This document shows positions 42,913-56,200 of a DNA stretch of 64,000 bases, piece after piece (the first letter of the stretch is position 1; every line of letters begins with the position of its first letter). Below the pieces are notes generated by a model that saw only the letters and a program-made list of their open reading frames with translations, was not told the DNA's origin and ran no database searches. A program made the position numbers and the translations under genes. The stretch comes from Elephas maximus indicus (taxonomy: Eukaryota; Chordata; Mammalia; Proboscidea; Elephantidae). The DNA is taken from NCBI RefSeq assembly GCF_024166365.1, contig NC_064836.1, positions 4,650,001-4,714,000 of the forward strand. Reading direction: 5' to 3'.

Positions 42913-45900
42913 TTCTAATCCAAAGAACATAAACTTGGATGTGGCAAACAAAACTCCATTATAAAACAAAACTGGCATATACAAGACCAGAACAGAGCAG
43001 GCCAAATACACAAGTAAGCTGTACAAACAGGTGACTAATATCTCCTCCCGCTACTTCCCATCAGTCTATACCCATGAAAACCAGGGGTTCCTTATTACTG
43101 TTTCACAGAGGGGGGAAAAAAGCCTGGTTTATGTACGTATCTCTATGATAGTCCAGATATGAGTAAGAGAAAACAAAATGGAAAGCTGGGGACAAGTAGG
43201 AGGACATATAAATGGACCTCTCAAAATAAGTGGAATGTTAAGAAATGTGTATCCCAGGTAAATGCCCATCACAGACCATCTATGGCAGAGGACCTCCATT
43301 ATCAGGTAAACAAAACCTATCCCGTAGATGTCAGCCTCTTTCTTCAGCCACCCCACTAATCGCCCTGTGAACCCATTTACAAAGAGGTCATGGTAGCAGG
43401 GATGGAGGCCACAAATGACCTCAAATATGGTCTCCCCCTTACCAAAACTAATCTGATACACCACTGCTGAGTGCTCAACCTACGACAAGGGCCAACACTC
43501 AACTCCCAATGACTCCGTTCTGCACTGGGACCAGCCGGTTACCTGTGGCAGGTTGGTCCCATTAAACCCTTTCTATCACAGAAAGGGCAATATTTTGCCT
43601 CTCCGAGATAGTTGCATATTTTGAGCACAGCGTCTCCACTATCCATGGGTTTACAGAATGCTTTCTCTCTAACCAATGTATCTGTGATGGTTTTAAAAAT
43701 ATGTTCAAAAGTTCTTTGTTACTCCTGTCTTCAAGAGGGGAAGCTTCTTAGTTTGTTTCCCTTGAGTATGGGCTGGACTTAAGTGACTCACTTCTGACAA
43801 ACTGATTATGGCAGAAGTGGTGAACTATCACTTCAAATACTAGGTTATAGACTGCAACTTCCATACGGGACATTCTCCCTTATTCTTTCTCCCTCTCTTA
43901 GATCACTTTCTTGGGGAACTAGCTGCCATACCCCTAGGCAGCCCTGTGCTGAGGCCTTGTAGTAAGAAATTGAGGCCAACTGCCAGGTGATGTTGGAAGC
44001 AAACCTGCCCCCATTCCACCAGTTTTCAGCCCTGATTAACACCTGGACTGCAACCTCATGAGAAACTCTGAGCCAGAACCACCCAGCTAAGCCACTGCTT
44101 GACCCTTGACCCACAGAAACTGAGGTAACAAATTTTTGTTTTAAGACACTAAGTTTGGTGTCATTTGTTACACAGCAATAGATAACTAACACAGATTTTG
44201 GAATCTAAAAGTGGGGTGTTGCCAAAACAAATACCTAAAAATGTGGGAGTGGTTTTGGAACCAGACAGTGGCTAGAGGCAGGAAGGATTCTGAGGAACAT
44301 GTTAGAGAAAGCCTAATAGCCTTGAATAGACTGCAACCTCACAAGGGACCCTGAACCAGAACAGCCCAGCTAATCTGCTCTCCAATTCCTAAATCACAGA
44401 AACTGAGATAATAAATGCTTGTTTTAAGCTACTTAGTTTTGGGGAAGTTTGTTACATAGCAATAGATAACTGAGCATCCTACACAACATTACCTCCAAAG
44501 AGAAGACTTATTTTGCAAAAATGGGCTCACGCTTATAGAACTTACTGGTCTTCCAATGCTCAAAAGCAGCTGCCTTGATAGAATAGAGAATGGCCTGTTG
44601 TTGACTCAGTTATGGTACCAGATAAGAGACAGCACGCTGCATAGCATAGAGTTTATGCCTTAAACCACCAACCGTCTCTCCTATGGCCAAAATGTGTGGG
44701 TCTGGGAATGAACGGAACAGACGTAGAAGAGGCCACTCTGTTATTCCTAATTACAGATCAATGGACTTTTGCCACATTCCGATTTCCCTCCAAAAACAGC
44801 ACAATATGACCACTTCAAGCAATATTAGTCTCTATTAATACTTGAATCTATATTAAATAGCCATTTGAAAACCATTAAATAGCTTAATACATTTAACATA
44901 TAAAATATTTTTAATATCCAGGTTGTGACAAACACATAAAATGTAAATAAACGTGCCCCATGATACTTGGCTTTCCATCTCTTCACGGTCTTTGCATTCT
45001 GTTCTTAAGGAGGCATGCAGTGTACTGCACTCCCACACTATGAAAATGTAATTCAGTAAAACCTAGGTATGCTTTATTAGGACCAAAGAACTTTACATTT
45101 ATTTTAAATATCAAAACAAAACAAAGGACTGGTTCAATATACAATACACTTGCTATTCTTCAGAGAACTGAGTTTTTCTATAAAGACATTTATACTTAAA
45201 CATGAGACAACCTAAATATGTACAAAACTCACAAGATACTTTACACACAGTTGACAAAATGGTAAATTCTGATATTTTAGATTGTTTTGTTTATAATTGC
45301 TTTTAAGTGTCTTTATTAATTAAAAACCAAAAGTACGATTTGAGACTCAAACCTCAGTTTAAGAACATTTCCACTTTAATGTACATCATAAATCCCTTTA
45401 ATTGGAACATTTAATACACAACACAGAGCAGCTAAATGCAAAATGCCCACCTCTGTACCCATTTTTTTTGGCAGCCACACTCATCAACTGTAATAGTTTT
45501 ATCTGTAGGGATAAAAATTGTCTGCTGGGAGTAAGAACTTTGTAATTACACCACAGTACACTGCTCAGCTTTAAAGCAAGCAGGAATACCAAGCCAACAG
45601 GCCCAATAACAAGGCGTGTACATGCTTTTCATTCAAGAAACGTTCCAGAATCTCCACCAGTAATGCAAACACTGAAATTACCTCTTTACCCAATAATTTG
45701 GGGGGAAAAAAGTTATGCCCATCTTTGTATAAGCTCTATGTTCTGAATATAATCCTTAATTTCTCTTTATATAAATGGCTGCTGGGGCTAAATTAACACA
45801 GCTTGGGGATTTTCATTAGCCACAGCCTTAAGATTATTATACACCAAATTCAAACATGAAGAGTAAATAAAAACATAAGCATTCTCTCTACCAAAACGTT

Positions 45901-46480
45901 CTTTCTCTCATTATCCACACAACCTAATCCTCTTATTTCTATCTTATTCTGTTTCCAAAGAGGAAGAACAGAAAGCATGCTAGAATTATTTAAGTAGAAA
46001 TTTTAGGGGAAATAAGGGGAGAGGGGCTCCTTTTCCCTATTAAAAAAAAACAAAAAACTGCAGACTATATCCATAGAGAAATGTGCAAAAGAGGAAGATT
46101 AAGGAAGAACTGTTCGTAGTTCCTAGAAATTGGTTATAAAATTAATCTCATTATCCATCATTCTAACAGCAAGTAACATTTCACATTAACGCTCAAGTTT
46201 TAGGTTAGAAATGCTACTTATTCCTTTAATTAGAGAATACATTTTTAGTCATTTTAAATTTGGCACTGACTTCATTTAAGAGTCCTAATTTTTCCTGAGT
46301 TCATCAAGTTGTATGTTGTTATGTGTTGGTTGGAATGTTGCTGCTCCTAATGAGACACTCATATCAAACCATAACCTCTTGTTCAGTTTTAGGCAAACTG
46401 AAATAAGAAGCTGTTTAGTGCAGAGCGGTGTGGTTATGGCACCTGGTTCCTGATGGAAGCCAAAAAACAAAAACAAAACA

Positions 46481-46501
46481 AGGGGCGGGGGGGGGGAGGG
46501 G
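46481..46501. repeat. G-rich tract
   Basis: Plus-strand GGGGCGGGGGGGGGGAGGGG-type run (C-run in the ZBTB41 transcript). Confidence 0.85.
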
Positions 46502-48169
46502 ACACGGACAGAGAGGCAGACACACAACTCTTATTTTATTTGTCAGGCTCCTGTAATAAACATCTAGAGCCATGCCCAGGAGTGGCTTCATAGTAGCTAT
46601 AAAGGCCACACTACAGATAAAATATTATGATGTATAAATCACACATGAAAATATTCACACTAGTACTTAGTGATAGTTTTCCTACATACAGCAACCTAAA
46701 AAAAAAAAAAAAAAAAAAGTGCTACCTAACCAGCAGGTAACATATAACATAAGACCCATGACAACAGCAACAAAAACAATCATTTATTAACAAGTTCAAC
46801 CTAGGCAGCAGAATCAACTCTAAGCAACTATAACACATTGAAAAGGCTTACAAAACATTCAATCCAGAAAAAGACCGGATATAAAAGGACACTGTCAGAG
46901 AGCTAATGCCCCAAATCTGACTTTTCGCCAATGATTTATTAGAGTGATGTGGTGGGAAGAACATTCAAACTCATAAACATATCACTTTGTGTTTTTAATT
47001 TGACTGTAATTATAGAGTGAAAAGCAATCAATGATATTTAAATTATTAGCCCTTAACTAACAGTTTACAGTCACCCAACAAATATGTTTTGACACTGTTT
47101 AAGGTTGATAGAAAATTATTAGTGTACCTATTTCATGACCTACCATCACTTAAAAAGGAAGTCACTTAATAAAGCACCAGTTTAAAATCCTATTTTTGCT
47201 AGTCCTCTGCCAGCAATAAATGCCTAAGTTACTTAAAAGAATACAAAGACCACTATTTTTATAGTTGTTGGTTAAATCTTGCTGGCATGAGCAACAAATC
47301 CTAACTTTAAATGGTATCTTAGGCTGCAAAACAGGTGGGGTTTGTTACAAAAATAACCTCAACTTGACTTAAAAAAAAATTCTAAGGCAAAAATCATTTA
47401 ATAGTGTAGTGTAAAACAGAAGCTTATTGTTTAACATTTAATAGTGTCCATTTAAATGATTTAACATTCAGTTAAGGAAAACTTGAGTATTCTTACTTGT
47501 AATTGGCTTGTCAGTGTGAGTATTCCTAGAGTATTTTTGTCTGCTCTTATTTGTATACACATAAACACAGACATGTAATACTTAAGTCTGTTTTCAAACT
47601 AACAATATTAAAAAAAAAAAATCCATAATCCTAGGTTATCCACTGTGCTTCTTTGGACAAGTATTTATTGACACAACAAAGAATTTAAATTATTTTAAAC
47701 TATTTAACACCTACTAAAATTCTTTGGTGCACATAAGTAAAAACCGATTAGGTTAACAAATTTCTGCACTTGATAAATTATCCAATTTACAGGTTAAGTG
47801 CTAACTGCTATCAGCTAAAAATAATTAAAACAATAAATTATGATCATAAAATAAAAAATTCTGAGTGAGGCTAATGTAGCTGCAAGATTCAAAATTTTAA
47901 ATATAGTTACAGAAATAATGGATTTCAGAGTTACTGGAACATTTATCCAAAATACTCCAAATCAAACATTACAAAAGGTCAACTGAAAAGAGTAGGCCTC
48001 ATGTATTTTTTGTGCCAACTTCAAAAACTCATATACATTCAGTTTGCCCAAATCCACAAGGTTTTCACAATTTTAAAATTTCTTATATTTTTGAGAATAA
48101 GAGGCAGGTTTTTTTTTTTTTTTGCCCTCTGAGATTGTTCATAAGAATTATACTACCTCTTCAAGATTA

Positions 48170-48430
48170 AACGAGAGAATACGGTGCCTGGCACACAGTA
48201 AGCACTCATTAATGTTAGTTTTCTTTTCCTACTAGTGGCTCTGCCACTTCTTAACCACGTAAGTTTAACTAAGTCCCTTCTCTCAATCTCAGATTCTTCA
48301 TTTCTAAAATGGGAATCCAGCATGACCTTTCTATTTTAGAGCTGGTTATAAGGTTCAAACGAGATAACACACATGAAAGCACTTTATAAAACAGTAAATC
48401 ACTATAAAACTTTAAGTTATTTACAATAAC
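48170..48430 (+). repeat. MIR-like SINE
   Basis: GGCTCTGCCACTTCTTAACC, TCTAAAATGGGAATCCAGCA and AGCACTTTATAAAACAG follow MIR order, inside the presumed ZBTB41 3' UTR. Confidence 0.6.
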
Positions 48431-50669
48431 TAAATACAATTATATTTCACTTTACAATAAGAGATGTATTCCAGAAAAGCTCTATGTAAACCGGTTCCTA
48501 CAAATTAAATCATATATTTAAAGCATTAGGACATTATTATTAAAAGAACCCTCAAGCAAATACCTGCAAAATGAACGTTTTTTTTTTTTTTCAATGTGAA
48601 AAGGCAACACCCTCTTTTTTTCTGCCACCAAACTTATCATATACCATACACACATATATATGCCATTTACCTTTTTAGAAGTCTACACTTTTCTACACTG
48701 GCTTATATATAAGGCAGGGTACATTTTTAGGTATGATTTCTTTTCACCATGTTAAGGTTTTTAGTTAAAATCTTGTCTTTATGATAAAAATCACAAAGAA
48801 ATGTAGGCTTTAAAGTCAATTTGACAGACTAACAGACTAATAGTACCTCATATAGTCAAGCTCAATTATGCTAGTACCCCGGATATAACATTTCCACACA
48901 AAAGTAAATAAAAATGCCTAAAAAGAAGAATCAACACATTAACTATGTCCACTGGTTGTAAGATAATTACAACCAAACCCTTATAGTAAGTGAGGCAAAA
49001 CTCAGGTTGGTTTTATTATTCATATGAGCTACTTTGGTTAAATGCCTCAATTCACAACATTTTTTTCTTGTTTTCTCTTCACTAGTATGGTGAATGTCCC
49101 TGTAAAGTACCTCCATTTGTTAAGTGCTTCAGCAAACAATTTTCCCATTAAGTGGTTTTATTTTATTAATTAAAAGTTCATTATTTTACTTGTGATTTTT
49201 TTCACAAGGGCTGAGCCTAACTTTACAGTTTACATGAAGAAAGTGCTTAAAGCAATTAGGAGTGTAAACAAGACTGAAAGGGAAAACTTTCAAAATTGTT
49301 ATTTTCCAGTAGTTTACATACAGACGACATGCTAATAATTAATCATCCTGACCTATTCTAATCCTTCAAGCAACTACTAGGAAACATCATCCTTCTAGTT
49401 TGAGTTTAAACTGACTTGAAAATATTGAAAGTGCACATTTTTTAATTTTGGTTGGCTTTTCCCTCAATTAATTTTAATCAGTGAGGTTTTCCTGTAACTG
49501 CTATTTCCTTTCACCAAGTCCTCAACTTCTGTCTCACAGAAAATAAAAAATCAAGGGTAATTACAGACATTATGCTTATGTGAAAAGCAAAAATAAAAAC
49601 CTGTATTACATGTAAATCTGAATACAAGTAGTGGTTCCATTTAAATAAAGTAAACAATATTCAGTTTAGTTAAGACACAAATTTTGGCATCTTTTCTAAC
49701 AAAATAATTACACATGAAATACTCAGGTTCTGTTTCCCAAAGTTTCAGTCAGCAAAGGTAAATGAAACCAAGGGTGGTTTGTTCAACTAAATTTCACTAA
49801 TGAGTTTATAAGTGCTCCTCTTTTAGTGAATAAAGATAAATGCTGGACATACTATTAATGTTTCTGAAATATAAGGCAAAATACAAGAGGTGAACTTACC
49901 TTGAAAGAGATAGAGTTAAAACTTTTGTATTTCTCTTCTAACACATTTTCAACTTGTATAATTTAGTGCTTTACATTTCTTGTAATAATAGAGGCAAAAA
50001 CCAACTATCTAGATAATTTTTTCAATACTACATGTCATTTAAAGAGACTAATCTTACATTAGTGAGCTTTCTGGCCTTGGTTTTGTCATAAGTTTAAGGA
50101 ATAATGATAATCTGGAATTATGGACAGATGGGAAGCAACAGAGAAATAGCCAACACTTCCTTATAAATTCAAATGCCTAACTGCAATTTCCAAAAAAAAA
50201 AAAAATCTGGATGAAATACTAATGAAACTTCAGCACAGTTGCAATTAGCAACATATCCTCTTTGTTTCTTTCTTAAAGGCTTCATGCTGCTTAAACTTTT
50301 TCGGATGACAGGAAAGGGAGAACAGAGGGACGAGATTATAGAACAAAAATTTTCACTAATAAAAAAAAAAAAAGACCCTTATAATGTCAGCAGCTAATAA
50401 TTCTGAAAAGTTTGAGATACCGTTAAAAATTCGCACTAATCTTTAAAAATCTTAAAACTGTTCACTTTGAATATTAGGCCTTAAAATATGTCCAAATATT
50501 CTTATGTTCAATAAACATATATATATATATTTTGATTTGAAACTGTTCTGAGGACTTGAGAAGGTAGAGAAAAGAAAAAAGTAGCAGCCCTAGTAATTTA
50601 AAAGCCATCAGCTCTTGGCTACCATTAGCATACAACCATTCAAAAAGTCTGTGGAATGTTTAGATTTAC

Positions 50670-51325
50670 TCATGAATGATGCTCATTACTAGAAATATTT
50701 TGTACAGCAGTAGTGTTATCAAGCCCCAGTAATGTTCCAAGGTAAGACTGTTCTCTAGGATCTAGCATTTGTTCGGGTCGGACTGGATGAACTATATTTG
50801 CAGGTTGAGGAGTAAGCGTATATTTTTCCAAGAAAGCTAAATCAGCTGCTCGTGGATAATCTGTTGATTGTGGCTGTGGAGGAAGGATCTCGTGAGAAGA
50901 TGGTGGAAGTGTAGTAGTATGATGCACGAGATCACTCTGAGTGTCAGGCATCTGAACTGGAACCAATGTTACTGGAACACATACTTCAGCAGACACATTC
51001 TGTAACATATTCTTGGCTTCTGATTGATAAACTTTGGTCTGGCCCACATATTGTTTCGTTTCTGCTTGAAAAATTTTATCATCAGATGAGTACTCTACTG
51101 GCAACGATACAAGTTTTTCCTCAGAGGTACCCAGAGGGTCGTCAGGAGATTTTATGCCGTGAACATGGTCAATGTGGTATTTCAGCTTGTCTTTCCGTTT
51201 AAATGTTGCATCACAGTGCTGACAGTTGAAAGGTCGAGCATCAGAATGAATAACTAGGTGTTTTGTTAAAGTTTTCTTAATTCTAAAAGACTGATTGCAA
51301 ATTTGACACTTGTATGGTTTTTCAC
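50670..51325 (-). CDS. ZBTB41: ZBTB41 terminal coding exon
   Basis: 656 nt including the stop at 50672-50670. Acceptor TCCTTACAG, entered in phase 1 so the junction restores the zinc-finger linker S-GEKPYKC. Encodes two C2H2 fingers (CQICNQSFRIKKTLTKHLVIH and CQHCDATFKRKDKLKYHIDH-VH, the second with a four-residue H-H spacing), then about 160 residues of Ser/Pro/Gln-rich tail ending NISSNEHHS. ZBTB41 is a BTB-domain zinc-finger nuclear protein of poorly known targets. Its BTB domain and most fingers lie to the right of the window. Confidence 0.95.
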
Positions 51326-51464
51326 CTGTAAGGACGAAAGTGAAATTAAGCGTAAAATGCACTCACTCGATAAGATAATGATTTAAAGCAGCAAATTCTC
51401 CAGGTGAATACTTATAAGTATGTAGTAACAGTAATAATATTGTACACTATTATAAATTGGTGAC

Positions 51465-51820
51465 AGTATAGCAAGCTGGTAAAGAGAATGGGCTTAAACA
51501 TCAGAAAGAGCTGGGCTTAAATTCTAGCTATTATCACTTACTAGCCACACCTTAAGCAAGCAACCCAATTTCTAGGACTAGTTTTCTTACCTGTAATACG
51601 GAGGGATAACAGTACCCATCTCATAAATAACAACAACAAAAAAGGCTAAACCCACCGTCACCAAGTCGATTCCAACTCTAGCAAACCTAAAGGACAGGGT
51701 AGAACTGCCCCCATTAAACCTATCTCATAGAGTTGGTGAACAGACTAAATGAGAACATGAAGTAACAGCACTTAGCACTGTACCTGGCACATGATAAGTG
51801 TTGCCTAGGCTATTACTATG
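51465..51820 (+). repeat. MIR SINE split by AfroSINE
   Basis: GGGCTTAAACATCAGAAAGAGC, TAAGCAAGCAACCCAATTTC before, and GTGAACAGACTAAATGAGAA, CACTGTACCTGGCACATGAT after a truncated antisense AfroSINE (about 51644-51713) flanked by CCCATCTCATA / CCTATCTCATA. Confidence 0.75.
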
Positions 51821-51854
51821 CCTATTTTTATCCCTTGATTTCATTTCCACTATG

Positions 51855-52145
51855 CTGTTGTTAGTTGCCATCAAGTCGGCCCCTGACTCATGGCGATTCC
51901 ATGTGCAATGGAACAAAACACTGACTGGTCCTGTGCCACCCCCATGACTGGCTGCAGATCAAACCATTGTGATCCACTGGATTTTCACTGGCTGATTTTT
52001 GGAAGTAGATCACCAGGCCTTTATTCCTAGTCTGTCTTAGTCTGAAAGTTCCACTGAAACCTGTTCAGCATTATAGCAACATGCAAGCCTCCACTCACAG
52101 GTGGTACTTATGCATGAGGTGCATTGGCTGGGAATCAAACATTTT
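51855..52145 (-). repeat. RTE-tailed SINE (antisense, long form)
   Basis: GTTGTTAGTTGCCATCAAGT tail, AACAAAACACTGACTGGTCC, a GGAAGTAGATCACCAGGCCT body and a diverged head. The long-form layout is shared with 58905-59100. Confidence 0.7.
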
Positions 52146-52521
52146 CAGACAAACATAACGTAAGAGTATTTGGTGACATCAGATTTGCACTAAAAGAAAT
52201 ACCAATGTGTGTTCTTCATGTAGATGGAAAATAATTCCAGACGGAAGAATGGTAATGCAGGAAGGAATGAACAGAAAAAGGTAAATACATGGTTAAATTT
52301 AAATAAACATTGGTTATGGAAAACAAAAATAACAATGTCTTATATGGTTTAAAATACATGTAGAATTAAAATACATACAATGCATAAAATGTAGGAAGGA
52401 AATGTGAGTATTGTAAAAGTCTTTACATTGTCTAGAAAGTGATGAAGAACTAATTTAACACAGACTCTAATTTCGTAAAGAGGACACAAAAAGAACCTAA
52501 CTATAAAGAAAAAGCTGATAC

Positions 52522-52562
52522 ATACATACATATATATATATATACACACACACATATATACC
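52522..52562. repeat. (CATA/TA/CA)n microsatellite
   Basis: Compound ACATACATA, (TA)n and (CA)n run. Confidence 0.9.
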
Positions 52563-53385
52563 CAACAATAAACTCATATCCAGACTATATAAAGAACTCC
52601 TACAAATCAATCAGAATCTGATTTAAGAAAATGAGCAAAATAATTAACCAAGTACTTCACAAAAGTGAATATCCAAATGGCCAATAAGCATGTAGAAAAA
52701 TGCTCAACATTAATACTTATGACAGATGCAAATTAAAGCCATTTTGAGATAGTACTACATATCCATTAGAATGGCTAAAAGTAAAAACAAAACAAAAGGA
52801 CGAGACCAAGAGCTGGTGAAAATGTGGAGCAACTGGAATTCTCACACTCTCCTGGTAGAGATGTAAATGGGTACAACTACTTTGGAAAACTGTTTAGTAG
52901 TGTCTACTAAAGTAGAACATATACTATGAGCCAGCAATCTCATGGCCAGGTACGTATGCAAATGAATGTATATGATATGAAAAGGCATGGACAAGAATGT
53001 TCAGGGCAACTTTATTCATAATAGACCAAACTAGATATAAACCATGTGTCTGTCCATCAAAGTGTAATGGATAGATAAATTGTGGTATATTCACATGAAA
53101 AGAAAAAGGAACAAACCACTACTACATGCAACAACACGGCTAAGTCTTCTACACAGAATACTAAATAAAAGAAGCCAGACACAAAGGAGTGCGTACTGTA
53201 TAATTCCATTTATATGAAGAGGGAACTGGCAAAACTGGCAAAATAGTGATTATCTTTGAAAAGAGGTTACTGACTAGAAGGGGCCACAGGGAATGTATCT
53301 GGAGTACTGGTAATGCTCTCTACCATGATTTAAGTAGTGGTTACATGGATGTATTCATTTACAAAAATATACTGGATTGTTCATT
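52563..53385 (+). repeat. Old L1M ORF2 end and 3' UTR
   Basis: GCTCAACATTAATACTTATG, GAGCAACTGGAATTCTCACA and GAATACTAAATAAAAGAAGC are recognisable L1 ORF2 C-terminal and 3' UTR sequence, heavily mutated. It is the target of the young L1 insertion and resumes at 56132-56200. Confidence 0.75.
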
Positions 53386-53402
53386 AAAAATTCTGCACAT
53401 TA

Positions 53403-56114
53403 GATGACATGATCTTATACACAGAAAACCCTAAGGAATCCTCCAGAAAACTACTGAAACTAATAGAGGAGTTTGGCAGAGTTTCAGGTTACAAGATAAA
53501 CATACAAAAATCACTTGGATTCCTCTACATCAACAAAAAGAACACCAAAGAGGAAATCACCAAATCAATACCATTCACAGTAGGCCCCAAGAAGGTAAAA
53601 TACTTAGGAATAAATCTCACCAAAGATGTAAAAGACCAATACAAGGAAAACTACAAAGTACTAGTGCAAGAAACTAAAAGGGAGCTACATAAGTGGAAAA
53701 ACATACCTTGCTCATGGACAGGAAGACTTAACATAGTAAAAATGTCTATTCTACTAAAAGCCATCTATATATACAAGGCACTTCTGATCCAAATTTCAAT
53801 GACATTTTTTAATTTGATGGAGAAACAAATCACCAAATTCATATGGAAGGGAAAGAAGCCTCGGATAAGCAAAGCACTACTGAAAAAGGAGAACCAAATG
53901 GGAGGCCTCACTCTACCTGATTTCAGAACCTATTATACAGCCACAGTAGTCAAAACAGCCTGGTACTGGTACAACAACAGACACATAGACCAGTGGAACA
54001 GAATTGAGAACCCAGATATAAATCCATCCACATATGAGCAGCTGATATTTGACAAAGGCCCAGTGTCAGTTAATTGGGGAAAAGATAGTCTTTTGAACAA
54101 ATGGTGCTGGCATAACTGGATATCCATTTGCAAAAAAATGAAACAGGACCCATACCTCACACCATGCACAAAAACTAACTCCAAGTGGATCAAAGACCTA
54201 AACGTAAAGACTAAAACGATAAAAATCATGGAAGAAAACATAGGGATAACATTAGGAGCCCTAATACAAGGCATAAACAGAATACAAAACATTACCAAAA
54301 ATGACAAAGAGAAGCCAGATAACTGGGAGCTCCTAAAAATCAAACACCTATGCTCATCTAAAGACTTCACCAAAAGAGTAAAAAGACCACCTACAGACTG
54401 GGAAAGAATTTTCAGCTATGACATCTCTGACCAGCGCCTGATCTCTAAAATCTACATGATTCTGTCAAAACACAACCACAAAAAGACAAACAACCCAATC
54501 AAGAAGTGGGCAGAGGATATGAACACACACTTCACTAAAGAAGATATTCAGGCAGCTAACAGATACATGAGAAAATGCTCTCAATCATTAGCCATTAGAG
54601 AAATGCAAATTAAAACTACGATGAGATTCCATCTCATTCCAACAAGGCTGGCATTAACTCGAAAAACACAAAATAATAAATGTTGGCGAGGCTGTGGAGA
54701 TACTGGAACACTTATACACTGCTGGTGGGAATGTCAAATGGTACAACCACTTTGGAAATCTATCTGGTATTTCCTTAAAAAGCTAGAAATAGTACTACCA
54801 TACGACCCAGAAATCCCACTCCTCAGAATATATCCTAGAGAAATAAGAGCCTTTACGCGAACAGATAGATGCACACCCATGTTTACTGCAGCACTGTTTA
54901 CAATAGCAAAAAGATGGAAGCAACCAAGGTGTCCATCAACAGACGGATGGATAAATAAATTATGGTATATTCACACAATGGAATACTACACATCGATAAA
55001 GAACAATGATGAATCTCTGAAACATTTCATAACATGGAGGAACCTGGAAGGCATTATGCTGAGTGAAATTAGTCAGATGCAAAAAAGACAAATATTGTAT
55101 AAGACCACTATTATAAGATCCTGAGAAACAGTTTAAACTGAGAAGAACACATTCTTTTGTGGTTACAAGAGGAGGGAGGCGGGAGGGTGGGAGAGGGTTA
55201 TTTACTGATTAGACAGTAGATAAGAACTACTTTAGGTGAAGGGAAGGAGAACACTCAATACAGGGGAGGTGGGCTCAACTGGACTGGACCAAAAGCAAAG
55301 AAGTTTCCTGAATAAACTGAGTGCTCTGAAGTTCAGCGGAACAAGGGCACAGATTTGGGGACCATGGCTTCAGGGGACATCTAAGTCATTTGGCAAAATA
55401 AATTCTATTAAGAAAACATTCTGCATCCCACTTTGAAGTTTGGTGTCTAGGGTCTTAAACGCTAACAAGTGGCCATCTAAGATGCATCAATGAGTCTTAA
55501 CCGTCCTGGATCAAAGGAGAATAAAGGACACCAAGGTCACAAGGTAATTATGAGCCCAAGAGACAGAAAGGGCCACATGAACTAGAGACTACATCATCCT
55601 GAGACCAGAAGAACTAGATGGTGCCCGGCCACAACCGATGACTGCCCTGACAGGAAGCACAACAGAGAACCCCTGAGGGAGCAGGAGAGCAGTGGAATGC
55701 AGACCCCAAATTCTCATAAAAAGACCAGACTTAATGGTCTAACTAAGGCTAGAAGAATCCCGGTGGTCATGGTCCCCAAACCTGCTGTTGGGGACAGGAA
55801 CCATTCCCGAAGCCAACTCATCAGACATGGATTGGACTGGACAACCGGTTGGAGAGAGATGCTGATAAGGAGTGAGCTACCTGCATCAGGTGGACACTTG
55901 AGACTATGTTGGCATGTCCTGACTGGAGGGGAGATGGGAGGGTAGAGGGGGTAGAAACTGGCAAAATGGTCATGAAAGGAGAGACTGGAAGGAGGGAGCA
56001 GGCTGACTCATTAGGGGGAGAGTAAGTGGGAGTATGTAGTAAGGTGTATATAAGTTTGTATGTGAGAAACTGACTTGATTTGTAAACTTTCACTTAAAAA
56101 AAATTACTTAAAAA
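53403..56114 (+). mobile_element. Young 5'-truncated L1 with 17-bp target duplication
   Basis: Bounded by perfect AAAAATTCTGCACATTA copies at 53386-53402 and 56115-56131. Starts inside the reverse transcriptase at the catalytic DD of the xADD box (the frame opens GAT GAC ATG ATC), carries the rest of ORF2, a 3' UTR of about 960 bp and an A-rich end. Antisense to ZBTB41, within its last intron. Confidence 0.95.
53409..55124 (+). CDS. L1 ORF2 C-terminal fragment, uninterrupted
   Basis: 571 codons without a stop, starting just after the RT active-site aspartates, so not functional. It shows RT thumb/connection sequence ([40 protein letters not shown]) and, near residues 435-455, the C-terminal cysteine knuckle [18 protein letters not shown]. 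It ends in YKTTIIRS. The long intact frame suggests a recent insertion. The ATG is internal to the original ORF2. Confidence 0.9.
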   Translation: MILYTENPKESSRKLLKLIEEFGRVSGYKINIQKSLGFLYINKKNTKEEITKSIPFTVGPKKVKYLGINLTKDVKDQYKENYKVLVQETKRELHKWKNIPCSWTGRLNIVKMSILLKAIYIYKALLIQISMTFFNLMEKQITKFIWKGKKPRISKALLKKENQMGGLTLPDFRTYYTATVVKTAWYWYNNRHIDQWNRIENPDINPSTYEQLIFDKGPVSVNWGKDSLLNKWCWHNWISICKKMKQDPYLTPCTKTNSKWIKDLNVKTKTIKIMEENIGITLGALIQGINRIQNITKNDKEKPDNWELLKIKHLCSSKDFTKRVKRPPTDWERIFSYDISDQRLISKIYMILSKHNHKKTNNPIKKWAEDMNTHFTKEDIQAANRYMRKCSQSLAIREMQIKTTMRFHLIPTRLALTRKTQNNKCWRGCGDTGTLIHCWWECQMVQPLWKSIWYFLKKLEIVLPYDPEIPLLRIYPREIRAFTRTDRCTPMFTAALFTIAKRWKQPRCPSTDGWINKLWYIHTMEYYTSIKNNDESLKHFITWRNLEGIMLSEISQMQKRQILYKTTIIRS

Positions 56115-56200
56115 AAAAATTCTGCACATTATGTGTTATTCTTCAGTGAAAACAGCTAAAAAAATCACCTTAAATAAAAAATTCAACCACGGGTAAAAGT

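Larger units (their letters stand above)
41450..44790 (+). mobile_element. ERVL/MaLR mosaic remnant
   Basis: Contains degenerate stretches reminiscent of an ERVL-class pol gene (notably 42378-42728 and 44490-44790) interrupted by other repeats listed separately. An LTR of MLT1 type lies at 43685-44193 (TGTGATGG start, GATAACTAACACA end), followed by internal sequence (GGGGTGTTGCC, TGTGGGAGTGGTTTTGGAAC) and a second LTR end at about 44480. No intact frame; orientation judged plus. Confidence 0.45.
45050..50669 (-). other. ZBTB41: Probable long 3' UTR of ZBTB41
   Basis: The 5.6 kb after the ZBTB41 stop codon are AT-rich, largely unique and free of AfroSINEs, LINEs and LTRs, in contrast with everything around. 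One MIR-like block lies at about 48170-48430. An AATAAA in transcript sense occurs at 45078-45073, with a GT-rich stretch about 35-50 nt further on. Other AATAAA candidates exist (for example 45312-45317), so the true end is uncertain. Confidence 0.55.

Noticed and set aside
43129-43464. 111-codon minus-strand frame
   Set aside because: It lies antisense in decayed ERV-like sequence, with no motif of its own.
52522-52562. Repeat array resembling CRISPR-like periodicity
   Set aside because: It is a simple TA/CA microsatellite in a mammalian intron; there are no repeat-spacer units anywhere in the window.
53933-54373. 146-codon minus-strand frame
   Set aside because: It is the antisense shadow of the L1 ORF2 fragment.
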